A DNA stretch of 64,000 nt from Chaenocephalus aceratus. Its lineage: Eukaryota > Chordata > Actinopteri > Perciformes > Channichthyidae. The stretch is taken from NCBI GenBank assembly GCA_023974075.1, contig CM043789.1, forward strand, positions 33,226,659-33,290,658, given 5' to 3'. Numbering within the stretch: the first letter of the stretch is position 1; every line of letters begins with the position of its first letter. The position numbers were made by a program, and so were the translations under genes. Under the pieces are notes generated by a model. That model ran no database searches. It was not told where the DNA came from and saw only the letters and a list, made by a program, of their open reading frames with translations. Below are positions 40,858-54,722 of the stretch, piece after piece.

Positions 40858-43800
40858 ACTACTATACCTCCATGCACAAAAGTGTAAACATTCTGACAGT
40901 GTCTTGCACACGCACACAGTCATTCATCATCCTTCTCCTCCAGTAGCTGCCATATCCATTAGTTGCGCTCTCAATGCCCCAACAAGTACAGCTCTTCCTG
41001 TAGGCTAGACTTATCCTTCCCCTCTCCCGTCTCCCTCTCTCTTTGCACCCAATCCCTCACCATTTTAATGTACCCCATCTCATCCTTCTTTTGCTTCCCC
41101 TTCTATGTGTGGGTTATTAGTTAAAGAAAGGAGAAAGAGGACAGAAATGTGCCTCTCTTCCTTACCACTTTGTTTTGTATCTACTCATAGAGTGAGGTTG
41201 AGTGAGCATGCTATAAGGGGCATGTTTCTGTGTGGGTGTGTCTGTCTGTGCGCAACTTTTGCTTGCACTCTTAATTTAGACCTCAAACGATCCATTTGGC
41301 CGTGCTGTAGCTCATCTCTGAATACAAATAGCAGTGTTTAACATAAGAGTGAAATGGGCTTTCCTGATGGCAGACATTTCACTCAGACCTGTGCCGCGCC
41401 CTCCCGCAGAAGAACACAGTAGACGGGATTAAATAGGACTCATCTTCAGGCTTTGATCAAAGGCCAGATAGAAGTTTTCACGCAGGGTTGAAAGGTAGCT
41501 GCTCCTCGTGCCTGACTCCGTGTGGTCTGAGTGCTGTTGGATCTGGCAGGCAAAGAGAACATATTTTAGGAGCATCTGGTCAAATGTTAAAGATCTTAGG
41601 GTAACAGCTGACCTTTGAATGTGCGCAATGCACTTGTAAGAACATGATCGACTCGTGTTCTTCCTGCGCATCACTTATTTATTCTTCAATGTCATTACTA
41701 CCCTGAACATGAGTGCTAAAGCTTAAAATGAATAGTACATACAAATCGATAAACATCAGTGTCCTCATTCTGAATAAAATAAACATTTAACAGTTGCACA
41801 TCAATCATTTTCTTTTCTCCATCCGTACGTTTTTTTTGTCCTTTCATCTCCAACTGTATCTGAATCTTCTGTTACCATGGCAATCCAAAGGATTTGCCGA
41901 CGGGACTTTTTTCCCCCCCCTTTGCGTCATGTTATGTTCTTCTCTCACAAAAACAGCAATAGTTAAAAGAGAACACAATCCAACACAAAAAGTGTTGTTT
42001 GTTTTTGTGAACAGACTGTGTCAAGCAAATGCAAAAAATTGATAGACGGAGGAAGCGGGGAAGAAATAAATATGAGTGACATTTCCAAATCAAATATGCA
42101 TGAATCAACAATGCCTCCAATAGCACAACAAACAAATTCTTGAATTAAGGAGCGACCGGGCGGAACATTTCAGGAGAGGGGAAAGAGTTTCTTTATTATA
42201 TAAACAAAGAAAGATAGAGAAGGGTTAGATGTGCGTTCCTTCTTTCTCAAGAACATGACTGCTGTTTTCCTTCTCCACTTCTTCTTCTTCTTCTTCTCCT
42301 TCCTTCCACACCCCTGAAGAGAAAGTGCTATTCTGAGCCAAAGCCTTGATGACTGCCAGGCAAGGTTTTGGGTGGTTGGGCTCAGCTATGTTAAGACATG
42401 CTTACGTGTTTGTTTTGCTGCAAAGCAAGGCTCAGTCTCACTCGAGCAATCAAGGCAGCGGTTAACTTGATTGAGATTTGTGGGCACAGAGCTTCTTTTC
42501 TCTGCCCTCCCTAAACTCCTAGGCTGTCGCACTTTGTTGTTTCCCTATGTTATTCTTCTCTCGTTCTTTTATTTTTCATTTGCAGTTTTGACCTACGCAC
42601 AGACAATGCTGCCATTGTTTTTGGGGGTTTTGGTGCGGACTAAGGGAAATCTAAGAGCGATGGGCAACACATACAAAACACTTCCAGATGTGGTTAAATG
42701 GTTTTGTATTCATGTCCAAACACCAATTGTTGTCAGGATGTAGCGATTATGGACATGATGCTAATAGTGTTTGTGTACATCTCTTCAGCCTTAGTAGCTT
42801 CTTCATCCGTGTCCTCGGCGTCTGTGTGCCGTGGAATGTGTGCCTCCAGTGATGAATTTTTCACTCTTTTATAAATTCAACACCTTCCACTCCTCACCTT
42901 CCTTCTGTCCCGTCTGCATGGATGTACCATTGGTGGACTGATGTCACCCTCCTACTCATTCCCTTCTCTCTTCTCCATGAAATTAACACACACAAGTTGA
43001 AAATGGTTTGATATTGCGAAATGAGCTTCGGAGGTGCTTTTAGGATCAGTCTGCTGTGTTTTGACAGACCCAGTTTAGCTTCATGTGTCCATATTTTTGT
43101 GCTAAGCTAATCTAACAATGTTTCTATATTTTTTCCCTACGCATATGACAGTGTTGACCGTTTACTTCTCAAACTGTTGAAAAGTCAATCTTATCATTGT
43201 TTTAATACACAATGGATGTGTAGCACCTTAAGGCACACAGCACAGAGAATGTGTATCAAAGCACACTACAGCTGTGCTTGTAGACACACTCCTGTTTGTT
43301 GCTAATTATACAAATGTAATGTTAGTGTATGACACATTGTCCCTAGACCGTGCATTAATAAGAGAGGCTCGGTGTAGGCAGCACTCGGAGCTAGGCGCAT
43401 GAACATATTTACCCAACGCTGTCTTTCTCTCACACCCTTAACCAGGCACATACACTTATAGCACACAGCCTACACACGCATTCTTAAACAGTCACAGAAA
43501 CACATGCTTACTCTTTCCTTTTCTCTCCCTGACACACACGCATGCAAAAACAAACACACACACACACAGATCATGGTTGGAAGGCTTTTTTGCGATGGAG
43601 GTGTGAAGGCCTCGAGCCGTGACATTCTGGCACACTGTGTTTACCCTGGCTGGTACTCCGACACTGAGCAGAACACACACACGCGCACACACACACTCCA
43701 CAGAAGGGCATCCCACAGATTGTAGGCCAAGGCCGCTTGAGGGGCCTCGCTATGTGTGCACGGCTATACGTGTGTGTTTGTTCCTACTTTTTAAATGTGT

Positions 43801-46800
43801 GTGACTGTCACTGGTTCTTATCTGGACAAAGCACAACCAGCAGCAGAGGGCTGCAGGGGGCATGTGGGCGAGAGGTGTGGGGGGAGGGGGGGAGAGAGGG
43901 CGAGTGGTTGAATGATATCCACACTTTCCCTTTTCTTCACAGTCCCTCTCTCCCTCCCGGTGTCTTTATCAGATAGAAAAACATGTCTTCTCACCTCATC
44001 ATCCGTTTCTTTTTTCCTTCTCTTCCCACGTGGTGCCGTCACCCAAATGTTCCGGCAGGTCTGTCTCCTCTCTCTGCCCACCGTCACCATCTACACATTT
44101 TATTCTTGTCCATCTGTCCTTGTTCCACCATCCTTTTCCTCGACTCATCTTACCTTTTCATGCATAGTCCATCAACATGCACAACGTACTTGTTTGCTCT
44201 TCCTCTCTATTTATTATACAATTGATGTTCTCCCTCCGCTTCATTGCACATGTAGCTTGTAGCTAGTGAGTCTGCCTAATATGAAGAGAGCACGTGCATA
44301 CGCCATGTCTAATACAAAATAAACAATGCTAGGACGAGGGAACAAATACATTAGAAAATGGGTGGAGGTGAGATGCAATATCCCGCATGCTGCTTTCCAA
44401 AAACAATGCAGTTCTTCCCGGGCTTTATTTGTTTCAGGAGAACAAACCAAAGACAGACAGAGATGCTGTAATTGAGACCAGATGTAAACAGAGAGAAGGG
44501 AAGAAAAAAAAGACAAGGGCAGGGAGGCGAGCGGGAACCTTGGCAGTAACACGCGGCAGATTACATCCAGTGACGCCATTTATTTTCCAAATGCATGGTT
44601 GAAGGGAAAGGGAGGGACGAGTGAAATTGAGGGAACATGGAGAGGAAGTGGAGGCGACACGGTGATATAGCCACATGTTTTCTTTGCTAGATGGATTTTA
44701 GTCGGGCCGTGATCGTCCAGTGTTTAACCCTTGGTTTGGTCGCGCTGCTCCTCGAGGTTCTGACGCCCCCCCCCCGTCTTTGTGAACTTCCTGAGGAAAG
44801 TTCTCAGACACTGTCCGAGAATCAATTTCAGTCTCAGGGAAATCAGAGTATCAGGTGTGTTGGCAAACTCTCTGTACATCTCTCTAATTTGTTGAGAACA
44901 ATGGGTTGGATTGAGAAAGTGTTTTTTGAGTAGGGCTAATTTGATGCAGCCCCTCAGTCACGCTCTACTCCTGCGTGTGTTGTTCTTCCCACACGATCAT
45001 CCTGTTTGTATCGGGGAGAGAATAAAAAGGCAGGAGAGGTTTGGAATGTGTCCCCTGTGTGCACTCGGAGGCTAACACACACGCATGGTCCATCACATGT
45101 GCATGCAGATGTTTCATCTCTCCTTCTCTCTGTTGCTATTTTTAGCCTTACAGTCCCACCGCTTATCTTGCTTTTTTCTTCCTCTCTTCCAGCTCTTCCC
45201 AATGTTTTTTTAGAAGCTTTCACAAAATGTCCCTCACTTACTGCCGAAGCGTCCTCGCATCAATCCCTCGGCAACAGAAGGCAGGGAGGGTGGCTGGGAG
45301 ACACTGGAGAGAGCAGCCTGTCATACCCTAAGAAGTATGCTTAGTAGACAACTACACAAGGACGGCAGAGTTATATTTATGGAAGAGGGTGGAGTTTAGC
45401 AAAAGCAGCTTTAAGAGTTATGCAGATTTGAAGGACGCTGTCTTGGTTTAATTGGTTTAAAAGTGTTAATCCTAATGTGACATTGAGAACAAGTGAAGCA
45501 GTTGGAAGACACTGGAAAAGCGCAAGTGTAAGGTGCAATATCGCTGCTAGGTTATTCTCTCCTTGATATCATCCTATGCCACCCGGCAAGGCCCATGGAT
45601 GCAGCGAGTATCGTTGCCAACATGCTGGCTGCAGCGATGAATACAAGATCAGCCTCATGAAGGGCTGACGCAAAGCAAAGACAAATACACTGAAATAAGG
45701 TGACTTGATGCAAAGAGGTTTGCTGACCCTGCACGAGATTGTGTGTCAGTGGAAGGTCTCAATGGTTTAATTATTGAGGCTGTATCAAATCTTCATTCCC
45801 TGAACCCTCACATTCAACCCAGCTGATGGTGAACACAGATGACTATTGCATGTTCGCCATCAACCCCTCGTGTGTGTCAGCGAGAGGAAGCAATAGATGC
45901 AGAGTCACTGAGAGAAAAGGCAGCAAAGAATAACACTGCAAAGTGAGCTGATGCGGGCCGAGCAGAGAAAGAGAGAGAGAGAGAAAGAGTGTGATTGAGA
46001 AACAATGACCGCCTGCTGGGATGGAGAGGCATACAGAAAGAGAGTGGGGGGGAAAGTACCTGTAGCGTGCTGCGATGGCCAATCTCACAAGAGCAGCTAA
46101 CTGCCTCCGTCATGTTGGGCTTTTCACCGTGCTGTTTTAGTAAAGTGGCCTGCAGTGATTTTGATTCCATTCTCCATTTTGCTGACACAATTGCTCTCCC
46201 ATGGAAACCCAAGATGGTCAGTGACATACAAGCGTTGGAGACATGCAGATGGACCATGGTGGCAGTGGAGCGCTGGATGTCAGTGTATTATTATACTGTC
46301 TGATTTAAGATTCTGAAAAAGTGATATTTCCCCCACCAACATTCATTCATTCCTGTTCTTGTGTTTGCCTTTTTGCCTCCTAGTGGCGAGCAGCATTGTT
46401 GCCGCAGACGACACACTGATGCTTGGGCAGTCATTTTCATTTTCTCGTGATTTAAAAAAAGTAAAAAGGAGAAAATGGCTTGAATTGTATGTTTTCTCCT
46501 ACAAATAAGTCTGGCAGTAATATATGTATTCACTGATATGGCAACTCATTTTGACGACGACTATTTTTGGCTGCCAATTCATACATGCAGCCTCTTAAAG
46601 AGATTGTGTGTGATGTGTGAATGTAGCATTATGTTCTCAGCGCAGTGGGATAGATTGTGCACAGGTCAGGGAGAAACTGAAACGTCTGTGCTATTCTGTT
46701 TGTTTTCTCAGTGGCAAAACTCAGTGTGTTTCTGGCCTCTTCATCTGGTTTCCATTCTTCTCAAATGGCGAGTTGGATAGCTGTCTGCACACGATTTAAA

Positions 46801-47760
46801 TTGTAAACTCAGTAAACCTTTCCACGCTTTAATTACCAACCATTGAACACTGGGGGGACAATTAAAAGATACATTGTGTATGTATCGATAAAGGGAGTTG
46901 ATTTTTTTTAAAGCTGAATGTTAGTTTCAAACCTTGGTGTGCATGTCCAATTCCCTTTGATAAGAAAAATGTACTTTTAGTGTGTCTCCGTGCCGCAGAA
47001 ATGCATTCAGAAAAAAAGAGCCAATAGTCAGCAGCAGACCGGAGAGCGAATCTACTTCTGAAATCAAGGTTCGTCTTTGAAAAGCTGAACAGCACAAGGT
47101 TTGATCGCTGCTGACATATCTGGGTTAGAATGATAACAGGGTGCCAGGAGTCCCCCCCTCCCCCTCCTCCTCACCCACTCTATGGAAATCCAGGAGGAGG
47201 AAAAAAAGAAGACGTTCTAAAAGACAATATTCACACAGTCCTGCTTCTTATTGTTTTATAGCATACTGTGGCACGTCTATGTCGAGGGGATAGGGTGTAG
47301 GTTTGGCAGCTTTCTTGTAAGTCAAGGATAAGGGATTATGAGATGAAATCAACATGTATGTGCCTGGGTGGTACATCAAAGCACAGAGACAGAGTGTGTG
47401 CATGTAGGTAATTTATAAGAAGAACATACGGTAGATTCGGTTGAGCTCTGTGAGGCTTTCATAATCCGCACTGAATAACTTTCATGTCACACATTCCCCT
47501 GCATCTCTATTCAATGCAATCTCTCCTTTCTGTGCTTCCTCATTCCTATGCACTCGCTCACTTTTCCCATTTCCTCCTCATCTCTTTCTCTCTTCATCTC
47601 TTCCTCCCTGCATCACCATTCTGCTTGGAAACGAAGGACGTGGGCGGACAATCTCACAGTCCCTTTCAAGGTTCAAAGTCCCTTTTCTTCCCTCGCTCCT
47701 GCACTGTTCTACATGTTGCTGCCTTATTAAGTTGTTCCACTCTCACTCTCTCTCCCCCAG

Positions 47761-47778
47761 CCCCCCCCCCCCCCCCCC
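47761..47778. repeat. Poly-C run, 18 bases
   Basis: 18 uninterrupted C in a longer C-rich stretch (47755-47787). Confidence 0.93.
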
Positions 47779-48079
47779 ACACCCCCTACAGAAAGTGTCT
47801 GGTTGGCCACAGAACATATTTTTGGTTTCTGCCTGCTAATGAGCCTGCCTTACATTTGCGGCACACACTCTTTGTTCACACATGTACATGCCTCCATGTA
47901 TGCAACACATCCTTATTATATTATATTTAGATTTGTTAATCATATAGAGATGTATGCTATATATCTTGTGGAAGTTAACCTACATTTTAAATAGACACAC
48001 CTACACACACTCCTTCTAGTGTAACTGATTTAAGGGGTAGGCTTTTATTGTCTTTGTGGCTGGTACGAGTCCTAATGAG

Positions 48080-48102
48080 ACACACACACACACACACACA
48101 CA
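48080..48102. repeat. Short (AC)n microsatellite
   Basis: 23 bp of AC repeat. Confidence 0.9.
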
Positions 48103-49062
48103 TGTAGTACAAAGACACACGCCCACGCACATACACCTACTGCACAAACACGTGGCTGCAGGCCAGCTGGTACATGGCAGAGGAGCGTATGTGATCCTAG
48201 CTTTGACATTATAATGCACGACATGCCATGACCTTACAGTATATTACCCTTCTCGTATTAATTAAGGAATGATTTGGAAGCAGTCGTCCATATGGTTTAA
48301 AATGTAAGAACAATGGAAATATACATATTGTGTAATTCTATACAATATATGCTTCTTTCTCAAAAGATTACTCTCATCCACCAATCATATGCGTTGTTAA
48401 AATAATCGCACGGATAACAAAAAAAAGGAAAATAATACATAAGCTAAAATACAGGTCATGTTCGTGAACTTGGCATAAACACATTTGCATTTATCTTTGA
48501 AGTATTTTACAATAGACTGTGTGCCAGCCAGATAAACACCAGACCACCGATGTGTGGGAACTTCTTTGTTTGTCATAATATTTAGTAGCACTGTTTGTAC
48601 TATTCTCACCACACTGTTAGACTTTAGTTTTTCTTCCCGCTTTCTTCTCTGTAGTTTGTGAATATTTACAATTGATATCCAGAAGGACAAACTAATGGCT
48701 CGTAGAAGAAGAAAAAAAACCTCCTCCTTTGGTTTGCGTGTTTGTTTTCTCAAGGCTAGAAAGAAGCACAATTCTGCTGCAAGAAGAGTTTGAGTGATTG
48801 AATTTTAAATGAAATCATATTGGTTGCCTATAAGGGTATCTGAGTTCACTAAAAGGCATTACATAGGGCAGAGGCCTCATTCCCATTGGATTTTTAAACA
48901 GCTAAAACGAATGCCATCACGTCATGTATGTTGCTTTGGATCAAAGGATCCACCCAGTGCCCTATATTGTAATATAATATTAATGTGGGTTGTAACGGTT
49001 TACCTTTAGTTCAAGGTTACAGACGGCTCTTTGGTTTCCTACATATGTCACATGGCCTGAAA

Positions 49063-49075
49063 GGGGGGGGGGGGG
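49063..49075. repeat. Poly-G run, 13 bases
   Basis: 13 uninterrupted G, 70 bp before a CA array. Further C and G runs follow at 49201-49209 and 49358-49369. Confidence 0.92.
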
Positions 49076-49144
49076 ACATGTCGACAGGCGGTGGGGGAAC
49101 ATTCAAAACTCTTCATCGACCCCCTTGTCAGGAGCCTATGAAAT

Positions 49145-49170
49145 ACACACACACACACACACACACACAC
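49145..49170. repeat. Short (AC)n microsatellite
   Basis: 26 bp of AC repeat. Confidence 0.9.
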
Positions 49171-49711
49171 TGACTGTCCCTCTTATGTGTACCAGTGTGC
49201 CCCCCCCCCGCTCCTCTGTGGCCACCCATGCCATCTCATCTCTCCCGTGGGCTCCCCATATCGCTTTACTTCATTATTTAGCGTGTTATTTTTTCTCCTC
49301 CCTGATCTATAGTCCCCACATCACAGAGGCGGCTAATTAATTATGGATGGAATTGAAGGGGGGGGGGGGTGTTCGAGAGAGATTGGGGGTTTAAAAAAAA
49401 CGACCAGACACCCGCCTCATTACATATGCGCAGTGTTTTTGGAGCTTTATTAATTTATATCTTGTCAGGCTACACCAAAGCCTTCAGAACTCTTTTGGCT
49501 TTTTAATACATTTATTTATTTATATATCATCCCGCTATCGCTGTTGTCTTCCTCCTCCCAGCCCTCGCTCTCCCCCGCCCAACTCAATCTACAGTATGTC
49601 TTGATTCTAATCTCTCACCTTCTACATGTCTGCACACACACACACATGCACACCAACCTTCTGACTGTCTCATTATCAGTGCTTGGCGAATGTTAAAAGG
49701 TGTTTTGCTCA

Positions 49712-50144
49712 CATCAAATTAAATCAAGTTTTATTTATATAGCACATTTATAAAAGATTTTTGGTCGAGCCGAAGTGCTGTACATATAATAAAAATAGCC
49801 TACAGTAGAGACACTTTACAGCAAATACAACAACACAGATTGTTCAGAATATCCTTAGACCCTCACATCGTACACGGAAAAACTTCCAGAGAAAACCCAC
49901 AGTTTAAGGGGAAACAATGGGAGAAACCTCAGGGAGAGCAACAGAGGAGGGATCCCTCTCCCAGGACGGACAGACGTGCATTAGATGCCGTGTGGAAATC
50001 GAAGAGATAATACATTTTACAGCATATAGACCGAATGTATGTGTCTGTAATAAGAAGATGAATCCACGAGGATGTCAGCTACAATCCTGTGGAAGCCATC
50101 AGGGAAGCAGCATGACGAGACCCAAGGCAGGACCGCACTTGTGA
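49712..50144. mobile_element. Dispersed teleost repeat (probable retroelement/SINE-like fragment)
   Basis: It opens with aagttttatttatatagcac and atttataaaagattttt, passing through gccgaagtgctgtacat. Then come gggagaaacctcagggagag and ggagggatccctctcccagg. These phrases are very familiar from repeated sequences scattered through ray-finned fish genomes, often annotated as interspersed repeats of uncertain class. The identification is by recall of the motif combination, not by a search. Boundaries are approximate. A 75-codon frame over 49917-50144 is part of the repeat and is not a gene. Confidence 0.6.
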
Positions 50145-53100
50145 GAAGAGATTATCTTATCCGCCCGCTTGTATTATACATTTGTTTCCTATAATTTGTT
50201 CCCATTTGCCGTGGAATGAGGTGGTGCGGTAGCGGTACACATCAGCGTGCATTGAAAATGAAGGGAGAAATATTTCAGAGCGGGCTTGACCTAAAATGAC
50301 AGCTGCTCTGCTTTGAGAAATCTCATGGCAACGTTCAATCAAAACTGGCATCTGGGTGTCGGCAGTGAAATGTCACAAAATATAGGTCAAGCATTGTACC
50401 AATACTTTTGTTAGGAATAAAGTTTTTCAGCTCTAGATAATATTTTATCTTATTTTGTATTCAGAACATTTTGGTTAAAATATACATCTTAATTTTATTC
50501 TACATTATTATAAATGCCTTAACTGTTAACAAATGGGAACAGCGGAACCAGCCTTAGGCAGCAAAGCTAACAGCGGACTTTAAGGGAAAACAAACAGAGA
50601 GAGGTACGGAAATCCCTCTGGGTATTTGGCTTCGAGCAGAGGTTGGAGACTTGGGCTTCTGCCATTAAAAACACACAATTGGTTACATATAGTCTCATTC
50701 ACATACTCAAAAACACAGACACAAACACTCACTTTTACAGTCCAATCTAATCAGGGTGTCAGAGCTTATTTCACAGTTAATGGGGGGCGCTCAGAAACAA
50801 AGAATTTAATATTTGGCAAAAGCTGCTTTCTGCAACAGTATTCTGTTGGTGTTTAAAACGCCTATGAAGATGTCAGAATTCAAACATGTTCAGTGATCGA
50901 TATCTCAAAACAGAGCAGATGTTTTCTTGCCGTGTTCTGGTGCGGGGAAACCATCTGTGGCGTGCATTCCTTCACGCTTCATTTCCACCTCGCACACATG
51001 TAACTTTACGATAAAAGGATCTGTGTGGTTACAGTAGACAAAGTGAACCATATAATGAAGCAGGCTGTTGCTCTGTGCAGAAAAGATGTGCTCTGTTGCA
51101 TCGTGTGTAGATAAAAGTGTAAATCACATTGTATCGTCGAACCTAAGCATCACATACACACAAATAAAAAGACACATATTTTTCTTTACACACACATAAT
51201 ACACACTCCTCTCTAAGAATCCCCTCGTGGTCCTCCTGAAGTGTCACATCTGGCCCAGAAAAACCACAGCATCCGTCTTCACAGATGAATTGAAAGCTGA
51301 GAAGTCAGGGGGAACAAATAGAAAAAGGGTCTCTTCCAGCTTCAAACGAATCCCCCCGGTGAAATATTGTTTCAATGTACGCTGTACTTTGTAGCCCTAA
51401 TGCCGGCTTTGAACTGTTTTGGCACCTGTCACAAATACTGATGAAATAGTTTCCCTCTCCAGAGCGCCATTTCCTTTATCTTTCTTGCATTTCCTCAAAA
51501 TCCTCTTCTTCCTCCATCTCTTTCCCAGAAGCTCTTTCCGCTCTGTCTGGTACGCAGTGTGATCTCGTATTTGGAGCTTCGTACGGTTGCACTTCTGAAC
51601 TTTTGCAACATTTCTTCTATGAACTATCCAAACTTTAATTCACTTGCTTCTGGCTTTTGGCGTCATTATAGTCAGACTTTAAATTCTTTAATGTAAAGTT
51701 CGGATTCAATGTAGGACGAGGCAGGGTTACTTTTTTAACACATTTCTTATATACTTCCTAGACGATCTGTTTTCTGCTTCATGGTATGGCAACCTCAAAG
51801 GACTTGAACCAACGTATACCATATGTGCATCAACTTTAAGATGACAATAGGACTGCATGAAGTAAAGGGATACTGACAAAGGAAGCAACAATCAGACAGC
51901 TGAGTCAACACAAAGTCAATATGCAGATGAATTGAATAAAACCGCTTTGCCAATGGCTACGCTAACTTCTGACACACTGGCATCTACAAGTTAGCTTAAG
52001 CAGCCCAATGCTGAAACCTTACTTTTTTTACTCATGGAACCTGAAGCCCACAGCTCTTTTTTTTCACTGAGGATGGACTTCAAAAACTACAAGTGAAAAT
52101 CAATCTCCACTTTCTTCACAGTCTCTTTCTCTCTCTACATCGCCGGTCCACTCCATCAGTTTTCAAGCGTCGTCTGAGGCTCCAGGCTGTTAATTATATA
52201 GGATGTTGTCAGGGGCTTTGGGTATGTTTTTGACTGTAGGACGGATGTAGTTGATGTGTAAAGAGACAGAAAAGATGCTGAGGGATCCAGGCCATCTTCT
52301 TAAATGTCTTTCTTCATACTTGGTTGTTCTATTTCTCCGTCTTTTGTACTTTCTTTAAACCTTTCCTTTTTATTTTGACTTTCCTACAGCCATCTGACAT
52401 CCCTCTGTTTCTCTTTTTCTCTGTTCTGAATTAAATTGGCCTTCTCTGGTTTTCCTTTCTTTAAAAATCCTTTTCACATCCGTTCTCTCAGTCTACTCCC
52501 TTCATTTCCTCCTCTCTCCAACTATCCCTTATTTCCCCCTCCTTCCTCTCTACATACTCCACCTCCCTCCATTATATTGAACAGCCCCCGCACCCACCTT
52601 TCTCCTAGTTGATTATACATCAGGTCTTCTGTAGCCCGCTTCTTCCTCCTTTAGTATTCCCCTTTCTCATTATGTCGTATGCATGTGTTTGTGTGTGATC
52701 AGACACACAAGGCCAAGGCTAAGCAGCCTAATGAACAAACTCCGGCATTGTGTTCGGGCCCCGGGGACGCGCTGTAGCTTCTAATGTACAACAGCTCAGA
52801 GGGGAAAGAAAAATGCACTGACAGGGAGCCAGCTATCTGCTTAGAGGAAAATGTCCAACAATAAGCCAAGCAGAGGGTGTGCAGGGAATATTGGACAAGA
52901 ATCTGGTCGATGTTTCCTTATCCCAAGCTTTTCTGACTTGTCAACCTTGTCGTCCTATCCTGCGAATGGATGGGACAACACTGTCAATATCAGGCTCTTC
53001 TTCAGTCTTGTTACATTCGTTTAAGTAAGGTTTCAAAGGGGATATAATTGTATTATTAACTTACTTTTTCAGTGCTTGTGCACATGTATTTGGTTTCTGG

Positions 53101-54496
53101 AGTGCCTACTAACCCACAAACTGTGAAATAAAACATCATAATGAGATGTTTGTGAGCTGCTTTGGTCCGGAAACATGGGAATCAACCAGCCATTCAGGGT
53201 TGGCTCCTTTTTCTATGTCACTTCGCCCCAACTCAGTATGTCCACACATGGCTTGAGAGCTATCTTTGCAAAGGTGCACTATATTTTTCCTGCAAGGCAA
53301 TCAAAGCAGACTGTACTTTTGTGGGTCAGAAAACACGGTTTTTTTAAGCATTCAAGCTTGACTAAACATGTTCTATTAGGAAACCCAAAATGCAAGTCTG
53401 ATCCTCAAAATGAACCAAATATGTCCCATTTGAAGACTGCTAAAATGTGTATTTTGGATAAAAGAATGGGTCCGAATCATGTCAACATTCAAGGCCCTTT
53501 TCCTAGGACTACATGAAGGGAAGTTGGCATGCTCTGCCTGCCACATGTCTCTTATTATACGAATCCCTTAACGGTGTCTCTAGGTTGTAAAATATGTGAT
53601 TTGTCAGCAGCGATCTGGTTTGTTATCCTTTTGGCTCCAACAGTACGTCACAGGGTGGGTGTAGTTCCACCCAAGCTTTAACTCATATTGTATAAGAACT
53701 GTCTCCCGCCCTCCTGCTCTTTTTCCATCTCTCTTTTTCTCCCTCCTTCTCAGTGTTAACGAGATCTACATCGCTGCCAAATCATGGCATGAACACACTG
53801 TAATGACTTCATTTCTTCCAGCACATGAACACATGCATATAGGAAACATTATATACTGAGTGGACTGTCCTGTCTCATTCTGCCCCGTGTGCAAGCATAG
53901 AGGCACATTAACCCAACTGTATATACATAAACGTATTTTTCCATATGTATCTATGCAAGGACTCGCACAGTCCAGTGGTGTGAGCCGGTGGATGGGCTGA
54001 GTCCAGATGATCCAAACAAGAATCTTAACGGCTCTGGACAATATCACTGATGCGCACCATGAGCTCATTACTCTCCTCCACACATAATTAATACCAGCCT
54101 ATCTTCCTGCCATAACAATGCAGCACTGTTATGATGCAAATAGTTTTATAGGGTAGATAATCTTTGTTTGAAAAGCTCTGTTGCTTGTGTGTTGTCGTAC
54201 AGGATTGCTATCTGGTGCAAGGCCAGTGGGAGCATTGCACAAGCCCGTAAAACATGTGCGTCGCAGCTCTTTAGGCTGACTCTTTTGTGGCAAAACTGGC
54301 CTGCAGTCAAATATGTAACCCACGGATTGCGCGCCTTGTTTTTTACAACTGATTTATTTCATCATCCCCTGTCTAATCTTACTCTGCCTCGTTTGCTTGC
54401 TTTTCTGACTGTATTGGACAATCTCTTACTAACATAACTGATTCCTGAGAGAAAGAAAAACACTAAAGCATCTTCTTATTTCTGTTGTTTCTGCAG

Positions 54497-54697
54497 GACT
54501 GCCCTCAGATCCTTCCCTCAACGCAGATCTACATCCCTGTGGGGGTGACCAAGCCTATCACGTTAGCCGCCAAGAACCTGCCCCAGCCCCAGTCGGGACA
54601 GAGGAACTACGAGTGTGTCTTCCACATCCAGGGGGTGATGCACAGTGTGCCCGCCCTGCGCTTCAACAGCACCTCCATCCAGTGCCAGAAAACAGCG
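54497..54697 (+). CDS. plxna1: Plexin-A exon: IPT-2 domain
   Basis: 201 bp, exactly 67 codons, phase 0 at both ends. It reads [20 protein letters not shown], then [20 protein letters not shown], and ends [13 protein letters not shown]. This is the second IPT/TIG domain with the plexin-A signature [21 protein letters not shown] matches recalled plexin-A1, whereas A2 and A4 differ here. Asn-Ser-Thr is a potential N-glycosylation site. Acceptor tttctgcag, donor gtgagt. The following family sequence (usually Tyr-Ser-Tyr-Glu-Gly) was not found in the rest of the window, so the next exon lies beyond 64000. Confidence 0.97.
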
Positions 54698-54701
54698 GTG
54701 A

Positions 54702-54722
54702 GTAAGGAAGGAAGGAAGGAAG
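54702..54722. repeat. Short (GGAA)n tandem beside the exon donor
   Basis: About five AAGG/GGAA units starting within 5 bases of the 54698 donor (gtgagtaaggaaggaagg). Confidence 0.9.

Larger units (their letters stand above)
39212..54496 (+). other. plxna1: Intron, 15.3 kb
   Basis: The largest complete intron in the window. It contains small CA arrays (40833-40857, 48080-48102, 49145-49170), C and G runs (47761-47778, 49063-49075, 49201-49209, 49358-49369), a CTT tandem near 42281-42298, and a dispersed repeat (49712-50144). 51400-52700 is strongly pyrimidine-rich on the plus strand. No coding exon or RNA gene was recognised on either strand; a 113-codon open frame at 53175-53516 has no motif I know. 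Confidence 0.82.

Noticed and set aside
42281..42298. CTT tandem as a possible coding repeat
   Set aside because: It lies in a pyrimidine-rich intron stretch with no open exon structure; simple trinucleotide repeat.
53175..53516. 113-codon open frame on the plus strand
   Set aside because: It has no recognised motif, no codon-usage or splice support, and lies within a plexin intron. It may be part of an unclassified low-copy repeat, but one copy gives no proof.
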